A DNA stretch of 15,948 nt, taken from Pseudomonadota bacterium. GTDB lineage: Bacteria > Pseudomonadota > Alphaproteobacteria > Acetobacterales > Acetobacteraceae. Position 1 is the stretch's first letter, and each line of letters opens with the position of its first letter. Of this stretch, positions 1 to 7,558 are shown piece after piece. The DNA lies in contig JAKBCJ010000059.1 in the NCBI GenBank assembly GCA_021807975.1, positions 1 to 15,948 on the forward strand, written 5' to 3'. Position numbers and translations under genes: made by a program. The notes beneath the pieces were generated by a model that saw only the letters and a program-made list of their open reading frames with translations, searched no databases and had not been told where the DNA came from.

Positions 1-13
1 AAAAGGACATACG

Positions 14-910
14 ATGAAGTTTAGATATTTAATATTCGCGGCAGCAGCGCTGGCGGCGACGGCGACCGGGGTGAAGGCCCAGGGCTTCAGCGATACCTGG
101 ATGGGTGTTCGCGACGCCACAACGGTCTCGAATGTGGGGGCCGAAAAAGGCAGCCGCAACGTCAACCAGATCATCACGAACTTTGGGCATTTCGATGCCG
201 GCGATTATGGTTCGAACTTCTTCAGCGTCGATGGCCTGTTCTCTAACGCTAACGAACCCGCCAACAATTCGGCCGGCGGTGCCACCGAATTCTATGCTGT
301 TTACCGCGGGCAGTTAAGCCTGGATAAGTATTTGGGTCTGAATACAAAATTCGGCCCGTTCCAGGCCATCACGTTCGAATTCGGCGGCGACTGGGAAGGT
401 GAAAATTCACAGTTCGCGCCTAGCAAGAAGGCTTTGGTCGCCGGTCCGAATTTCCATTTCGACGTGCCCGCCGGTTTCCTGAATATCGGCGCGCATGTTT
501 ATCACGAATGGAACAACAACGGCATCTGTAACGGCAGCACCGCACCCGGCTCTTGCATCTTCAATGGCGGCAGCGGCGGTCCGGTGAACTTCGCTACCAC
601 GGCCGAATTCGAAGTGGTCTGGATGTTTCCGCTGACGTTTACCGGCTTGCCGTTGGACTTCCGGGGCTTCACCAACGTCATCCTGCCGAAGGGCAAGGAT
701 GGCTTCGGCAACCAGACAGCAACCGAAGTGCTGGCCCGCCCGTCTTTGTATCTGGACGTCGGCAAGATGATCATGAACAAGCCGAACCGGCTGTATGCCT
801 ACTTCCAGGTCGAACTGTGGGACAACAAGTACGGCGAAAATCATGCGCTGGCCGGCAACTCCGGTTCGCAGGAAGTGTCTCCGGTGTTTGGCGTCGAATA
901 TCACTTCTGA
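14..910 (+). CDS. OmpK/Tsx-like outer-membrane nucleoside channel
   Basis: The 298-residue product begins with a classical Sec signal peptide (MKFRY, then an Ala-rich core, probable cleavage after VKA at residue 22) and ends in an aromatic residue (EYHF), as outer-membrane beta-barrels do. The mature part resembles the Tsx/OmpK nucleoside-specific channel family: the opening SDTWMGVR, the YGSNFFSVDGLFS segment, the EFYAVYRGQLSL strand, the LVAGPNFHFDVP strand, HEWNNNGI, and LPKGKDGFGNQT near residue 230. Family knowledge says such channels pass nucleosides across the outer membrane; the purine genes downstream fit that role here. An AAAGGA ribosome-binding site at 2-7 supports the ATG at 14. 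An insertion with two cysteines (near residues 172 and 181) could form a loop disulfide. Substrate is inferred. Confidence 0.82.
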   Translation: MKFRYLIFAAAALAATATGVKAQGFSDTWMGVRDATTVSNVGAEKGSRNVNQIITNFGHFDAGDYGSNFFSVDGLFSNANEPANNSAGGATEFYAVYRGQLSLDKYLGLNTKFGPFQAITFEFGGDWEGENSQFAPSKKALVAGPNFHFDVPAGFLNIGAHVYHEWNNNGICNGSTAPGSCIFNGGSGGPVNFATTAEFEVVWMFPLTFTGLPLDFRGFTNVILPKGKDGFGNQTATEVLARPSLYLDVGKMIMNKPNRLYAYFQVELWDNKYGENHALAGNSGSQEVSPVFGVEYHF

Positions 911-918
911 TAGTGCTC

Positions 919-951
919 TCGCGGCGGTCTCCGGACCGCCGCGAATTTTTT
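919..951 (+). terminator. Intrinsic terminator after the porin gene
   Basis: An 11-bp perfect stem (919-929 paired with 934-944) is closed by the tetraloop UCCG on a C-G pair, an instance of the extra-stable cUNCGg class, and is followed by an A and six T (946-951). It sits 9 bases after the porin stop codon and 20 bases before the puuD start, so the T-tract nearly touches the puuD ribosome-binding site. Confidence 0.9.
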
Positions 952-970
952 GGCCTCGAGGGAAATGCCG

Positions 971-2173
971 ATGATCGACCTGCTGCTCGACTGGATCAAT
1001 CTGCTGGTCCGTTGGATGCACGTCATCGCCGGTATCGCCTGGATCGGCTCCTCGTTCTACTTCATCGCGCTCGATGCGGGCCTGACCCCCAACCCCCGGC
1101 TTGACCCCCGTGTGAAGGGCGAAGCCTGGCAGGTGCATGGCGGTGGCTTTTACAACATCCAGAAATTCTCGGTCGCGCCGGAGTTCATGCCAGAGCATCT
1201 GACCTGGTTCAAATGGGAGGCGTACGGGACCTGGATTTTCGGTTTCCTGCTGCTGGTGCTGACATATTACCTCAACCCCAGCGTCTATCTGATTGACCCG
1301 TCGGTGATGAATATCGCCCCGGCGGACGCGGTTCCCGCCGCCGCGGCGTCCCTGGTGATCGGCTGGTTTGCCTACGATCGGCTGTGCAAGTCCTGGTTCG
1401 GACGGGAAACCGGACGCCTCGCGGTTTCCGGCTTCGTTCTGTTCCTGGCCGCTGCATATGGCTATACACATGTCTTTAGCGGGCGCGGGGCGTTTATCCA
1501 GGTCGGTGCGCTGGTTGCTACCATCATGGCGGCCAACGTCCTGGTGGTGATCATTCCCGGTCAGCGTAAAGTCGTGGCCTCCCTGCTGAAGGGGCAGGTG
1601 CCCGATCCGATCCATGGCCAGGTCGCCAAGCAACGATCCGTTCACAACAACTATCTGACGTTGCCGGTCGTGTTCACGATGCTGAGCAACCATTACTCGT
1701 TTACATATGCCTCGCCGAAATGGAGCTGGCTGATCCTGGCCTGCATCTTCATCGCCAGCTTTCTGGTGCGGCACTGGTTCAATACGATGCACGCTGGAAA
1801 GAAGCCGGATTGGCGACTGTGGCCGGCGGCGGCGGTGCCCGTTGCGTGCGCGATTGCTCTCGGGATTCTGGGGCAACCGTCGGCGCTGCTTGCCGATGCC
1901 GATGCGCCGCCGGTGCGCTTTGCCGAGGTGCAACAAATCGTCGATCACCGTTGCCACGTATGTCATGCGGCCAAGCCGCAATTTCCGGGATTTGCCGAAC
2001 CGCCGAAGGGCGTGATGTTCGATACGCCGGCCCAGATCAAGCGTCAGTCGCCGCAGATCATGGCTCAGGCGGTCAAGACCCATACGATGCCGCTGGGTAA
2101 CGTGACAGAGATAACCGATGCCGAGCGTTCGGTGTTGGGATCATGGATCGTGGCTGGGGCGCGGCTGAATTGA
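971..2173 (+). CDS. puuD: Urate hydroxylase PuuD, membrane-bound with cytochrome c domain
   Basis: PuuD oxidises urate to 5-hydroxyisourate at the cytoplasmic membrane and passes electrons to a C-terminal cytochrome c, so no O2 is consumed as co-substrate and no H2O2 is formed. The 400-residue product has the expected order: about eight hydrophobic helices over residues 1-310 with the family-like start DWINLLVRWMHVIAGIAWIGSS, then a soluble haem domain with CHVCH (Cys328, Cys331, His332) and a likely distal ligand Met373 in HTMPLG. The frame is open upstream to a TTG at 950 and an ATG at 965, but the GAGGGA at 958-963 is spaced best for ATG 971. It follows the porin terminator with no room for its own promoter. 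Length and haem motif are intact. Confidence 0.93.
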   Translation: MIDLLLDWINLLVRWMHVIAGIAWIGSSFYFIALDAGLTPNPRLDPRVKGEAWQVHGGGFYNIQKFSVAPEFMPEHLTWFKWEAYGTWIFGFLLLVLTYYLNPSVYLIDPSVMNIAPADAVPAAAASLVIGWFAYDRLCKSWFGRETGRLAVSGFVLFLAAAYGYTHVFSGRGAFIQVGALVATIMAANVLVVIIPGQRKVVASLLKGQVPDPIHGQVAKQRSVHNNYLTLPVVFTMLSNHYSFTYASPKWSWLILACIFIASFLVRHWFNTMHAGKKPDWRLWPAAAVPVACAIALGILGQPSALLADADAPPVRFAEVQQIVDHRCHVCHAAKPQFPGFAEPPKGVMFDTPAQIKRQSPQIMAQAVKTHTMPLGNVTEITDAERSVLGSWIVAGARLN

Positions 2174-2333
2174 CCAACGAGGCAAACATCGCTGATGGTA
2201 AATACATATGTATGACGATGTGCTTACCGAATGTTCATCATGCCGTGATTCGGACACGGGATGGTTAATCGATAACCGGTTAAGCGACGCGGGCTGATAT
2301 TTGTGACGTTTCCTCGTTGACCGTTTTATCGAA
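2174..2333 (+). promoter_or_regulatory. puuD-xdhA intergenic region with operator-like palindromes
   Basis: This non-coding stretch is clearly AT-richer than its surroundings. It contains a perfect 12-bp palindrome ATACATATGTAT (2202-2213) and a cluster of alternating half-sites GGTTA (2263-2267), TAACC (2273-2277) and GGTTA (2278-2282), the last two forming the perfect palindrome TAACCGGTTA. These are the kind of dyads bound by dimeric repressors. No convincing sigma-70 promoter stands out: TTGTGA (2301-2306) with TTTATC (2325-2330) is a weak candidate, and TTGACC (2317-2322) has no good -10. No terminator follows puuD, so read-through from puuD into xdhA is possible. Confidence 0.5.
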
Positions 2334-2392
2334 CCTGTCCTTAGCTGCGTGTCGATACCGCTGCACCTAATCATGACGGCCGAAAGGACAGG
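2334..2392 (+). ncRNA. Structured xdhA leader hiding the ribosome-binding site; candidate xanthine-I (NMT1) riboswitch
   Basis: CCTGTCCTT at 2334-2342 is perfectly complementary to AAGGACAGG at 2384-2392, giving a 9-bp helix that buries the AAAGGA ribosome-binding site of xdhA (start 2400). Inside it, a second helix can form: 2350-2353 with 2375-2378, continued by GAT 2354-2356 with ATC 2370-2372 across a 2-base bulge, leaving a 13-base loop and an asymmetric internal loop (2343-2349 and 2379-2383). Two helices around an internal loop, with the ribosome-binding site in the outer helix, just before xanthine dehydrogenase, fits what is known of the xanthine-I class, which turns off translation of purine-oxidation genes. 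I could not compare conserved loop bases with that family, so the class is inference; only the pairing is seen. Confidence 0.45.
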
Positions 2393-2399
2393 CAGCGCG

Positions 2400-3806
2400 A
2401 TGCGCGACGCGATTCACTTCCGCCTTGGCACTGAAGACCGGATATTGCGGGACGTAGATCCGACCATGACCGTGCTGGAATATCTGCGCGGCCCCGAACG
2501 TATGTGCGGCACCAAGGAAGGCTGTGCGGAGGGCGATTGCGGTGCCTGCACGGTTGTGCTGGTGGGTGCGGATGGCCGGCACGACGCGGTGAATGCGTGT
2601 GTGCTGTTCGTGCCGGCCCTGGATGGGCGCCAGCTGCTGACGGTGGAACATTTGGCGGGACCGGACGGTGCATTACATCCGGTGCAGCAAGCCATGGTGG
2701 ACCGCCACGGGTCGCAGTGCGGATTCTGTACACCCGGGTTCGTGATGTCGCTTTACGCATTGCGCACCGAAGCCAAACCGGACCGCGCGGCGGTTAACGA
2801 GGCGCTGGCGGGGAATTTGTGCCGCTGCACTGGCTACCGCCCGATTGTCGATGCCGCGATGGATGTCTGCACCGGTCAAGACGCCCCGATGCCGGTGCCG
2901 TTGCCGCCAACCGTCGGTACGCTAGCGCTCTCCTATGGCGACAAGCGGTCGTTCTCACCGCGGACCGCCGACGAACTCGCTGGCATTCTGCTGGACTATC
3001 CGGATGCCACGATCGTGGCCGGCGGAACCGATGTTGGCCTTTGGGTGACCAAGCAGCACAAGAAACTGCCGGTGACCGTGTCGCTGGATGCGGTCGCGGA
3101 CCTGCGCGGGGTCGAGGAAACCGCCGATACAATCAGGATCGGCGCGGGCGCCACCTATCAGGATGCGCTGCCGCTGCTGGAGGAACACTTTCCGGACTTT
3201 GGCGCGATGATCCGGCGCATCGGCTCCCGCCAGATCCGCAATCGTGGCACGATCGGCGGCAATATCGCCAACGCCTCGCCGATCGGGGATTCGCCGCCGG
3301 CCCTGCTGGCGTTGGATGCATCCCTTGTGCTCCGTCGCGGCGATGTGCGGCGAACAGTCAGGCTGGACGCGTTTTTCACCGGTTACCGGCAGACGGTACT
3401 AACCCCGGGGGAATTCATCGAACGGATCGACGTGCCGCTACTGAGCGCGGGCGAGGTTTTCCGCTGCTACAAAGTCTCCAAGCGCTTCGACCAGGATATC
3501 TCGGCGGTCTGCGCGGCATTCCGCCTGCGGATCGAAGACGGAATCGTGCGCGATATCCGCATCGGCTATGGCGGCATGGCGGCCACGCCGTTACGCCCGC
3601 GCGCCGTGGAGGACGCGCTGGCCGGCCGTCCGTGGAATGAGGCAACGATCCGCATGGCGCAAGCGGTGATGGACAGCGCGATGGCGCCGCTTTCCGACAT
3701 GCGGGCAAGTGCCTTGTATCGCCGTACCGTCGCGCGCAACCTGCTGCTGAAATGCTTCCTGGAAACTAAGGAGGAGGCAGTCGTGACCCGGCTGGCACCG
3801 GTATGA
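2400..3806 (+). CDS. xdhA: Xanthine dehydrogenase small subunit XdhA (2Fe-2S and FAD)
   Basis: This subunit carries electrons from the molybdenum site through two [2Fe-2S] clusters to FAD and on to NAD+. The 468-residue product has the plant-ferredoxin-type cluster ligands Cys42, Cys47, Cys50 and Cys67, the second cluster in the all-helical domain (Cys107, Cys110, Cys141, Cys143 in QCGFC and NLCRC), and the FAD-binding domain from about residue 170, with TIVAGGTD (204-211) and GTIGGNIANASPIGD (283-297). This is the Rhodobacter-type layout, with FeS and FAD in one chain. ATG 2400 is preferred, preceded by AAAGGA; the in-frame GTG 2349 and ATG 2373 would add residues unlike the family and fall inside the leader hairpin. 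The stop overlaps xdhB by ATGA. Confidence 0.95.
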   Translation: MRDAIHFRLGTEDRILRDVDPTMTVLEYLRGPERMCGTKEGCAEGDCGACTVVLVGADGRHDAVNACVLFVPALDGRQLLTVEHLAGPDGALHPVQQAMVDRHGSQCGFCTPGFVMSLYALRTEAKPDRAAVNEALAGNLCRCTGYRPIVDAAMDVCTGQDAPMPVPLPPTVGTLALSYGDKRSFSPRTADELAGILLDYPDATIVAGGTDVGLWVTKQHKKLPVTVSLDAVADLRGVEETADTIRIGAGATYQDALPLLEEHFPDFGAMIRRIGSRQIRNRGTIGGNIANASPIGDSPPALLALDASLVLRRGDVRRTVRLDAFFTGYRQTVLTPGEFIERIDVPLLSAGEVFRCYKVSKRFDQDISAVCAAFRLRIEDGIVRDIRIGYGGMAATPLRPRAVEDALAGRPWNEATIRMAQAVMDSAMAPLSDMRASALYRRTVARNLLLKCFLETKEEAVVTRLAPV

Positions 3807-6133
3807 ACGCGATCGTGCCCGTCCTCGGCGCCTCCATCCCGCATGACAGCGCGCCCAAGCATGTCAGCGGTAAGGCCATCTATATCGACGATATGCCCGA
3901 ACCGCCCGGCCTGCTGCACGCCTGTCTCGCGCTAAGCCCCCACGCCTACGCCCGCATCAAATCGATGGACCTCAGCGCGGTGATCGCGACGCCCGGCGTT
4001 TTCGCCGTGATGACGGCCAAGGATGTCCCCGGCGTCAACGATGTCGGCCCCGCCTTCCCGGGCGATCCGATCTTCGCCGACGGACTGGTTGAGTACCACG
4101 GCCAATCCCTCTTCGGCGTCGCCGCCACCAGCATGGCCCTCGCTCGGGAGGCCGCGTCCAAAGCGGTGATCGAATACGAAATCCTCACGCCCATCCTGAC
4201 AATCGACCAGGCACTGGACGCGCAAACCTTCGTCCTGCCGACCCAGATCATGCAGCGCGGCGACGCTGACTCCGCCCTGGCGAACGCGCCGCTGCGCCTG
4301 TCGGGGCGGATCGATGTCGGCGGCCAGGAGCATTTCTACCTGGAAGGCCAAGTCGCCATGGCGGTCCCCGGCGAGGACGGCGACATGCTGGTCCACAGCT
4401 CCACCCAGCACCCGACCGAAGTGCAGCATCTCGTCGCTCGGGCGTTGAAACTGTCGGACAACGCCGTGGTGTGTGAGACGCGGCGGATGGGCGGCGGCTT
4501 TGGCGGCAAGGAATCCCAAGCTTCGTTGATCGCCGTGTCGGCCGCGCTGCTGGCGCAAAAGACCGGGCGTCCGGTGAAGCACCGGCTGGACCGCGACGAC
4601 GACATGATCCTGACCGGCAAGCGCCACCATGCCCGGATCGACTACGATGTCGGTTTCGGTAAGGACGGCCGCATCCTGGGCATCAAGTTCATGCACGCGA
4701 TCGGTTGCGGCTACTCGCCCGACCTGTCGGGTGCGATCGCCGACCGGGCGATGTTCCATGCCGATAATGCGTATTATCTTGATCACGTTCACATCGTGTC
4801 GCACCGCTGCAAGACCAATACAGTGTCCAACACCGCGTTTCGCGGCTTCGGCGGCCCGCAAGGCATGGTGGGAATCGAGCATGTGGTGGACGAGATCGCC
4901 CGCCATCTGCGCATCGATCCGCTGACGGTGCGTAAGCGCAACTTCTACGGCAAGCGCGACCGCAACATCACGCCGTATCACATGAGGGTGGAAGACAACA
5001 TCATCCCCGAACTGGTGGCGGAGCTGGAACGCGAGTCCGGCTACGGAGCGCGCCGCAAGGAGGTGCAGGCGTTCAACGCGGCGAACCCATGGGTCAAGCG
5101 CGGGCTGGCGCTGACCCCGGTCAAGTTCGGGATTTCGTTCACGCTGACCCATATGAACCAGGCCGGCGCGCTGGTGCATGTCTATACCGATGGCAGCGTG
5201 CGGTTGAACCACGGCGGCACCGAGATGGGGCAGGGGCTTTACCTGAAGGTTGCCCAGATCGTTGCCGCGGAGTTCGGCATCGGTCTGGACCGGGTGAAGA
5301 TTACCGCCACAACGACCGCCAAGGTGCCCAATACCTCGCCAACCGCCGCATCGTCGGGCACCGACCTGAACGGCAAGGCAGCGCAAACGGCGGCGCGGAC
5401 GATCAGGCAACGTATGGCAGGCGTCGCGGCCATCGCGTTTGGTGTTCAACCGGCCGAGGTAATGTTTGCCGCCGGCAAGGTAAGCGGCGGCGGCAAGGAG
5501 CTGACGTTCGGCGAAGTCGCCAAACTGGCACACCGGACTCGGGTGTCGCTGTCCTCCACCGGCTACTACAGCACGCCGAAAATCCATTACGACACCAAAA
5601 TACATCAGGGCCGTCCGTTCTACTACTTCGCCTATGGCGCGGCGGTTTCGGAGGTCGAGGTCGATACATTGACCGGGGAATACCGGCTGCGGCGCGTCGA
5701 TATCCTGCACGATGCGGGGCAGTCGCTGAACCCGGCGATCGACCTGGGTCAGGTGGAGGGCGGTTTCGTCCAGGGCATGGGCTGGCTGACGACCGAGGAA
5801 CTTTGGTGGGACGACAAAGGGCACCTGCGGACGCATGCGCCCTCGACCTATAAAATCCCCGCCTGCGGCGATATTCCGGCGGCGTTCAACGTGTCGCTGT
5901 TCAAGGCGGGACGGAACAAGGAGGACGTGGTCTATCGCTCCAAAGCGGTGGGTGAGCCGCCGTTGATGCTGGGCATCGCGGTGTTCCAGGCGCTGCGCGA
6001 TGCGGTCGCTGCCTGCGGCGATGGCTGGACGGTGCCGCGCTTCGACGCACCGGCCACCGCCGAACGGGTGCTGATGGCGATCGAGAGCGTCAGAGCCCGC
6101 GCTGCGATCCCGCAAACACAGGTGGCCGATTGA
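3803..6133 (+). CDS. xdhB: Xanthine dehydrogenase large subunit XdhB (molybdopterin-binding)
   Basis: XdhB holds the sulfurated molybdenum cofactor and hydroxylates hypoxanthine and xanthine to urate, in an (XdhAB)2 complex in the cytoplasm. The full-length 776-residue chain shows the family landmarks in order: GGQEHFYLEGQ (173-183), RMGGGFGGKE ending at Glu237, LDRDDDM (262-268), NTAFRGFGGPQG with Arg347, GTEMGQGLY, PNTSPTAASSGTDLNG, and the catalytic base Glu718 in KAVGEPP. The retained TAFRGFGGPQG and GGGFGGKE motifs favour a purine dehydrogenase over a CO dehydrogenase or generic aldehyde oxidase. The start overlaps the xdhA stop by 4 bases with no close ribosome-binding site, so translation is probably coupled; an AAGGAGGAGG lies at 3768-3777, too far to be used directly. 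Confidence 0.95.
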   Translation: MNAIVPVLGASIPHDSAPKHVSGKAIYIDDMPEPPGLLHACLALSPHAYARIKSMDLSAVIATPGVFAVMTAKDVPGVNDVGPAFPGDPIFADGLVEYHGQSLFGVAATSMALAREAASKAVIEYEILTPILTIDQALDAQTFVLPTQIMQRGDADSALANAPLRLSGRIDVGGQEHFYLEGQVAMAVPGEDGDMLVHSSTQHPTEVQHLVARALKLSDNAVVCETRRMGGGFGGKESQASLIAVSAALLAQKTGRPVKHRLDRDDDMILTGKRHHARIDYDVGFGKDGRILGIKFMHAIGCGYSPDLSGAIADRAMFHADNAYYLDHVHIVSHRCKTNTVSNTAFRGFGGPQGMVGIEHVVDEIARHLRIDPLTVRKRNFYGKRDRNITPYHMRVEDNIIPELVAELERESGYGARRKEVQAFNAANPWVKRGLALTPVKFGISFTLTHMNQAGALVHVYTDGSVRLNHGGTEMGQGLYLKVAQIVAAEFGIGLDRVKITATTTAKVPNTSPTAASSGTDLNGKAAQTAARTIRQRMAGVAAIAFGVQPAEVMFAAGKVSGGGKELTFGEVAKLAHRTRVSLSSTGYYSTPKIHYDTKIHQGRPFYYFAYGAAVSEVEVDTLTGEYRLRRVDILHDAGQSLNPAIDLGQVEGGFVQGMGWLTTEELWWDDKGHLRTHAPSTYKIPACGDIPAAFNVSLFKAGRNKEDVVYRSKAVGEPPLMLGIAVFQALRDAVAACGDGWTVPRFDAPATAERVLMAIESVRARAAIPQTQVAD

Positions 6134-6984
6134 TGGCGGCTTGGCTGGATGCCCTGGCCGCGGCGGAACGCGACAACCAGCCCGCCGTGCTGGTGACGGT
6201 GCTGGCTGCCAAAGGCTCCACGCCGCGGGAGCCTGGGGCGAAAATGGTGGTATCCGCCGACGGCCTGGCAGGCACCATCGGCGGCGGCAACCTTGAATAC
6301 CAGTGCGAGGCCGCGGCGCGGGACCTGCTGGCTTCGGGCGCGGAGGGGAATTCGACGCGGGACTTCCCGCTTGGGCCGAGCCTGGGTCAATGTTGCGGCG
6401 GCCATGTGACGGTGCTGTTTGAGGTTGTGCGCCCACCCAAGCTGCAAATCGCCCTGTTCGGCGCCGGGCATGTCGGCAAGGCGCTGGTGCGGTTGCTGAC
6501 TGACCTGCCGTGCCGCGTGCAGTGGATCGACCCTCGCCCAGAGGCTCTGCCGGCCAATCTACCGCCGAATGTCACCCCGGTGCGGACCGCCCAACCGGCG
6601 CAGGCGATCGCCGGCCTGTCGCCCGGCAGCGTGGTTCTGGTGATGACGCACGATCACCGGCTGGATTTCGAGATTGTCGCCGCGGCGCTGCAACGCCCCG
6701 ATCTGGCGACGGTCGGCCTGATCGGATCGAACACCAAACGCGCACGCTTCCTCGGCCGTCTGGCCCGCCAGGGCATCCCCGCCGATCGTTTGATCTGCCC
6801 GATCGGGCTGCCGGGCATCGAGGGCAAGGAGCCCGCCGTCGTCGCGCTGTCGGTCGCCGCGCAGATACTGCAACTTCAACGATCCTTTCCAACGACCAAG
6901 CGGAGCGTCGCCGAGATGCCAAAGATCGAACGAAGCTGCGGCGACTGCGTTTGTCCGCCCGTGACCGCAAGGGCGCCGCGCTGA
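6133..6984 (+). CDS. xdhC: XdhC, molybdenum-cofactor insertion factor for xanthine dehydrogenase
   Basis: XdhC binds molybdopterin, promotes its sulfuration and delivers it to XdhB; it is not part of the mature enzyme. The 283-residue product has the N-terminal XdhC/CoxI domain (GSTPREPGAKM at 28-38, GTIGGGNLEYQ at 48-58, QCCGGHV near 87-93) and a C-terminal Rossmann domain (IALFGAGHVGKAL around 106-118, then IDPR). ATG 6133 shares one base with the xdhB stop (TGATG) and has AGGTGG seven bases upstream; a TTG one codon earlier is also in frame but less likely. The end is odd: after the conserved GLPGIEGKEPAVVALSVAAQ block comes a tail with CGDCVC (Cys269, 272, 274). Confidence 0.93.
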   Translation: MAAWLDALAAAERDNQPAVLVTVLAAKGSTPREPGAKMVVSADGLAGTIGGGNLEYQCEAAARDLLASGAEGNSTRDFPLGPSLGQCCGGHVTVLFEVVRPPKLQIALFGAGHVGKALVRLLTDLPCRVQWIDPRPEALPANLPPNVTPVRTAQPAQAIAGLSPGSVVLVMTHDHRLDFEIVAAALQRPDLATVGLIGSNTKRARFLGRLARQGIPADRLICPIGLPGIEGKEPAVVALSVAAQILQLQRSFPTTKRSVAEMPKIERSCGDCVCPPVTARAPR

Positions 6985-7454
6985 TGCCGGCCGAGGACCA
7001 CATGCGGCGGGCCATTGGCCTGTCGTTGGAAATGATGCGGTCCGGCCGTGGCGGCCCGTTCGGCGCGGTGATCGTGAAGGACGACAAAATCGTCGCCGAG
7101 GGATTCAATCAGGTCACCTCCACCAACGATCCGACGGCGCATGCCGAGGTCGTCGCCGTCAGGCTGGCCTGTCAGGCACTGGGCACGTTCGATCTGACCG
7201 GGTGCGAGATTTACACCAGTTGCGAACCCTGCCCGATGTGCCTCAGCGCCATCTACTGGGCTCGGCTTGGCCGGATCTATTATGCCAACGATCGTGAAGA
7301 CGCCGCCAGGATCGGGTTCCGGGACGATTTTCTGTATCACGAAATCCCGCTGCCGCTGGCGCAGCGGTCGATTCCGATCCAACCGCTGTTGCGGGCGGAA
7401 GGCTGGGCCGCGTTCGAGGAGTGGGACCGGAAGCCGGATAAGATCGAGTATTAG
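6984..7454 (+). CDS. guaD: Guanine deaminase, cytidine-deaminase fold
   Basis: GuaD converts guanine to xanthine and ammonia, feeding XdhAB. The 156-residue product has the same length as Bacillus subtilis GuaD and the same active-site spacing: His53 and the proton-shuttle Glu55 in TAHAEV, Cys83 and Cys86 in SCEPCPMC as zinc ligands, and the family's C-terminal -EY end. The GGPFGAVIVKD start and the SAIYWAR helix also match. It belongs to the small zinc deaminase type, not the amidohydrolase-type guanine deaminases. The start shares one base with the xdhC stop (TGATG), with AAGGGCG about 9 bases upstream, so it is the fourth gene of the xdh operon. A tRNA adenosine deaminase is a distant alternative, but context and the C-terminal half argue against it. 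Confidence 0.93.
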   Translation: MPAEDHMRRAIGLSLEMMRSGRGGPFGAVIVKDDKIVAEGFNQVTSTNDPTAHAEVVAVRLACQALGTFDLTGCEIYTSCEPCPMCLSAIYWARLGRIYYANDREDAARIGFRDDFLYHEIPLPLAQRSIPIQPLLRAEGWAAFEEWDRKPDKIEY

Positions 7455-7486
7455 CTATCCCCGCCCGGGCGGCGGAATGGCACCGT

Positions 7487-7500
7487 TTGATCGGCGTCAA
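7487..7500 (+). promoter_or_regulatory. FNR/FixK-type box upstream of the flavoprotein-PFOR pair
   Basis: TTGATCGGCGTCAA matches the FNR consensus TTGAT-N4-ATCAA at nine of ten specified bases and the looser FixK/Anr form TTGA-N6-TCAA fully. It is centred about 65 bases before the start codon of the next gene, in a 104-base gap that ends the xdh operon. The downstream genes encode oxygen-labile iron-sulfur enzymes, so induction under low oxygen would make sense. No clear -10 is visible at the ideal distance; TAATCG at 7514-7519 is the nearest candidate. Confidence 0.5.
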
Positions 7501-7525
7501 CGCCACCGCTTCCTAATCGTGCTTC

Positions 7526-7548
7526 CTCCCGGCCAAGAGAACCGGGAG
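7526..7548 (+). promoter_or_regulatory. Hairpin covering the flavoprotein ribosome-binding site
   Basis: CTCCCGG (7526-7532) pairs perfectly with CCGGGAG (7542-7548) around a 9-base loop. The GGGAG in the 3' arm is the only ribosome-binding site for ATG 7559, so the 7-bp GC-rich stem would lower initiation unless opened. There is no T-tract, so it is not a terminator. Confidence 0.4.
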
Positions 7549-7558
7549 ACCTCGCCGC

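Noticed and set aside
2349..2399. Earlier in-frame starts for xdhA (GTG 2349, ATG 2373)
   Set aside because: The added residues are not family-like, neither start has a ribosome-binding site, and both fall inside the leader hairpin.
3932..6436. Long minus-strand open frame (834 codons) opposite xdhB, with similar ones at 407-2083, 10084-12462 and 11654-13090
   Set aside because: These mirror genuine + strand genes, contain no recognisable domains, and are expected where third-position GC is high.
7461..7472. Palindrome CCGCCCGGGCGG after guaD
   Set aside because: It has no loop space or T-tract for a terminator, and pure GC dyads are common in this DNA.
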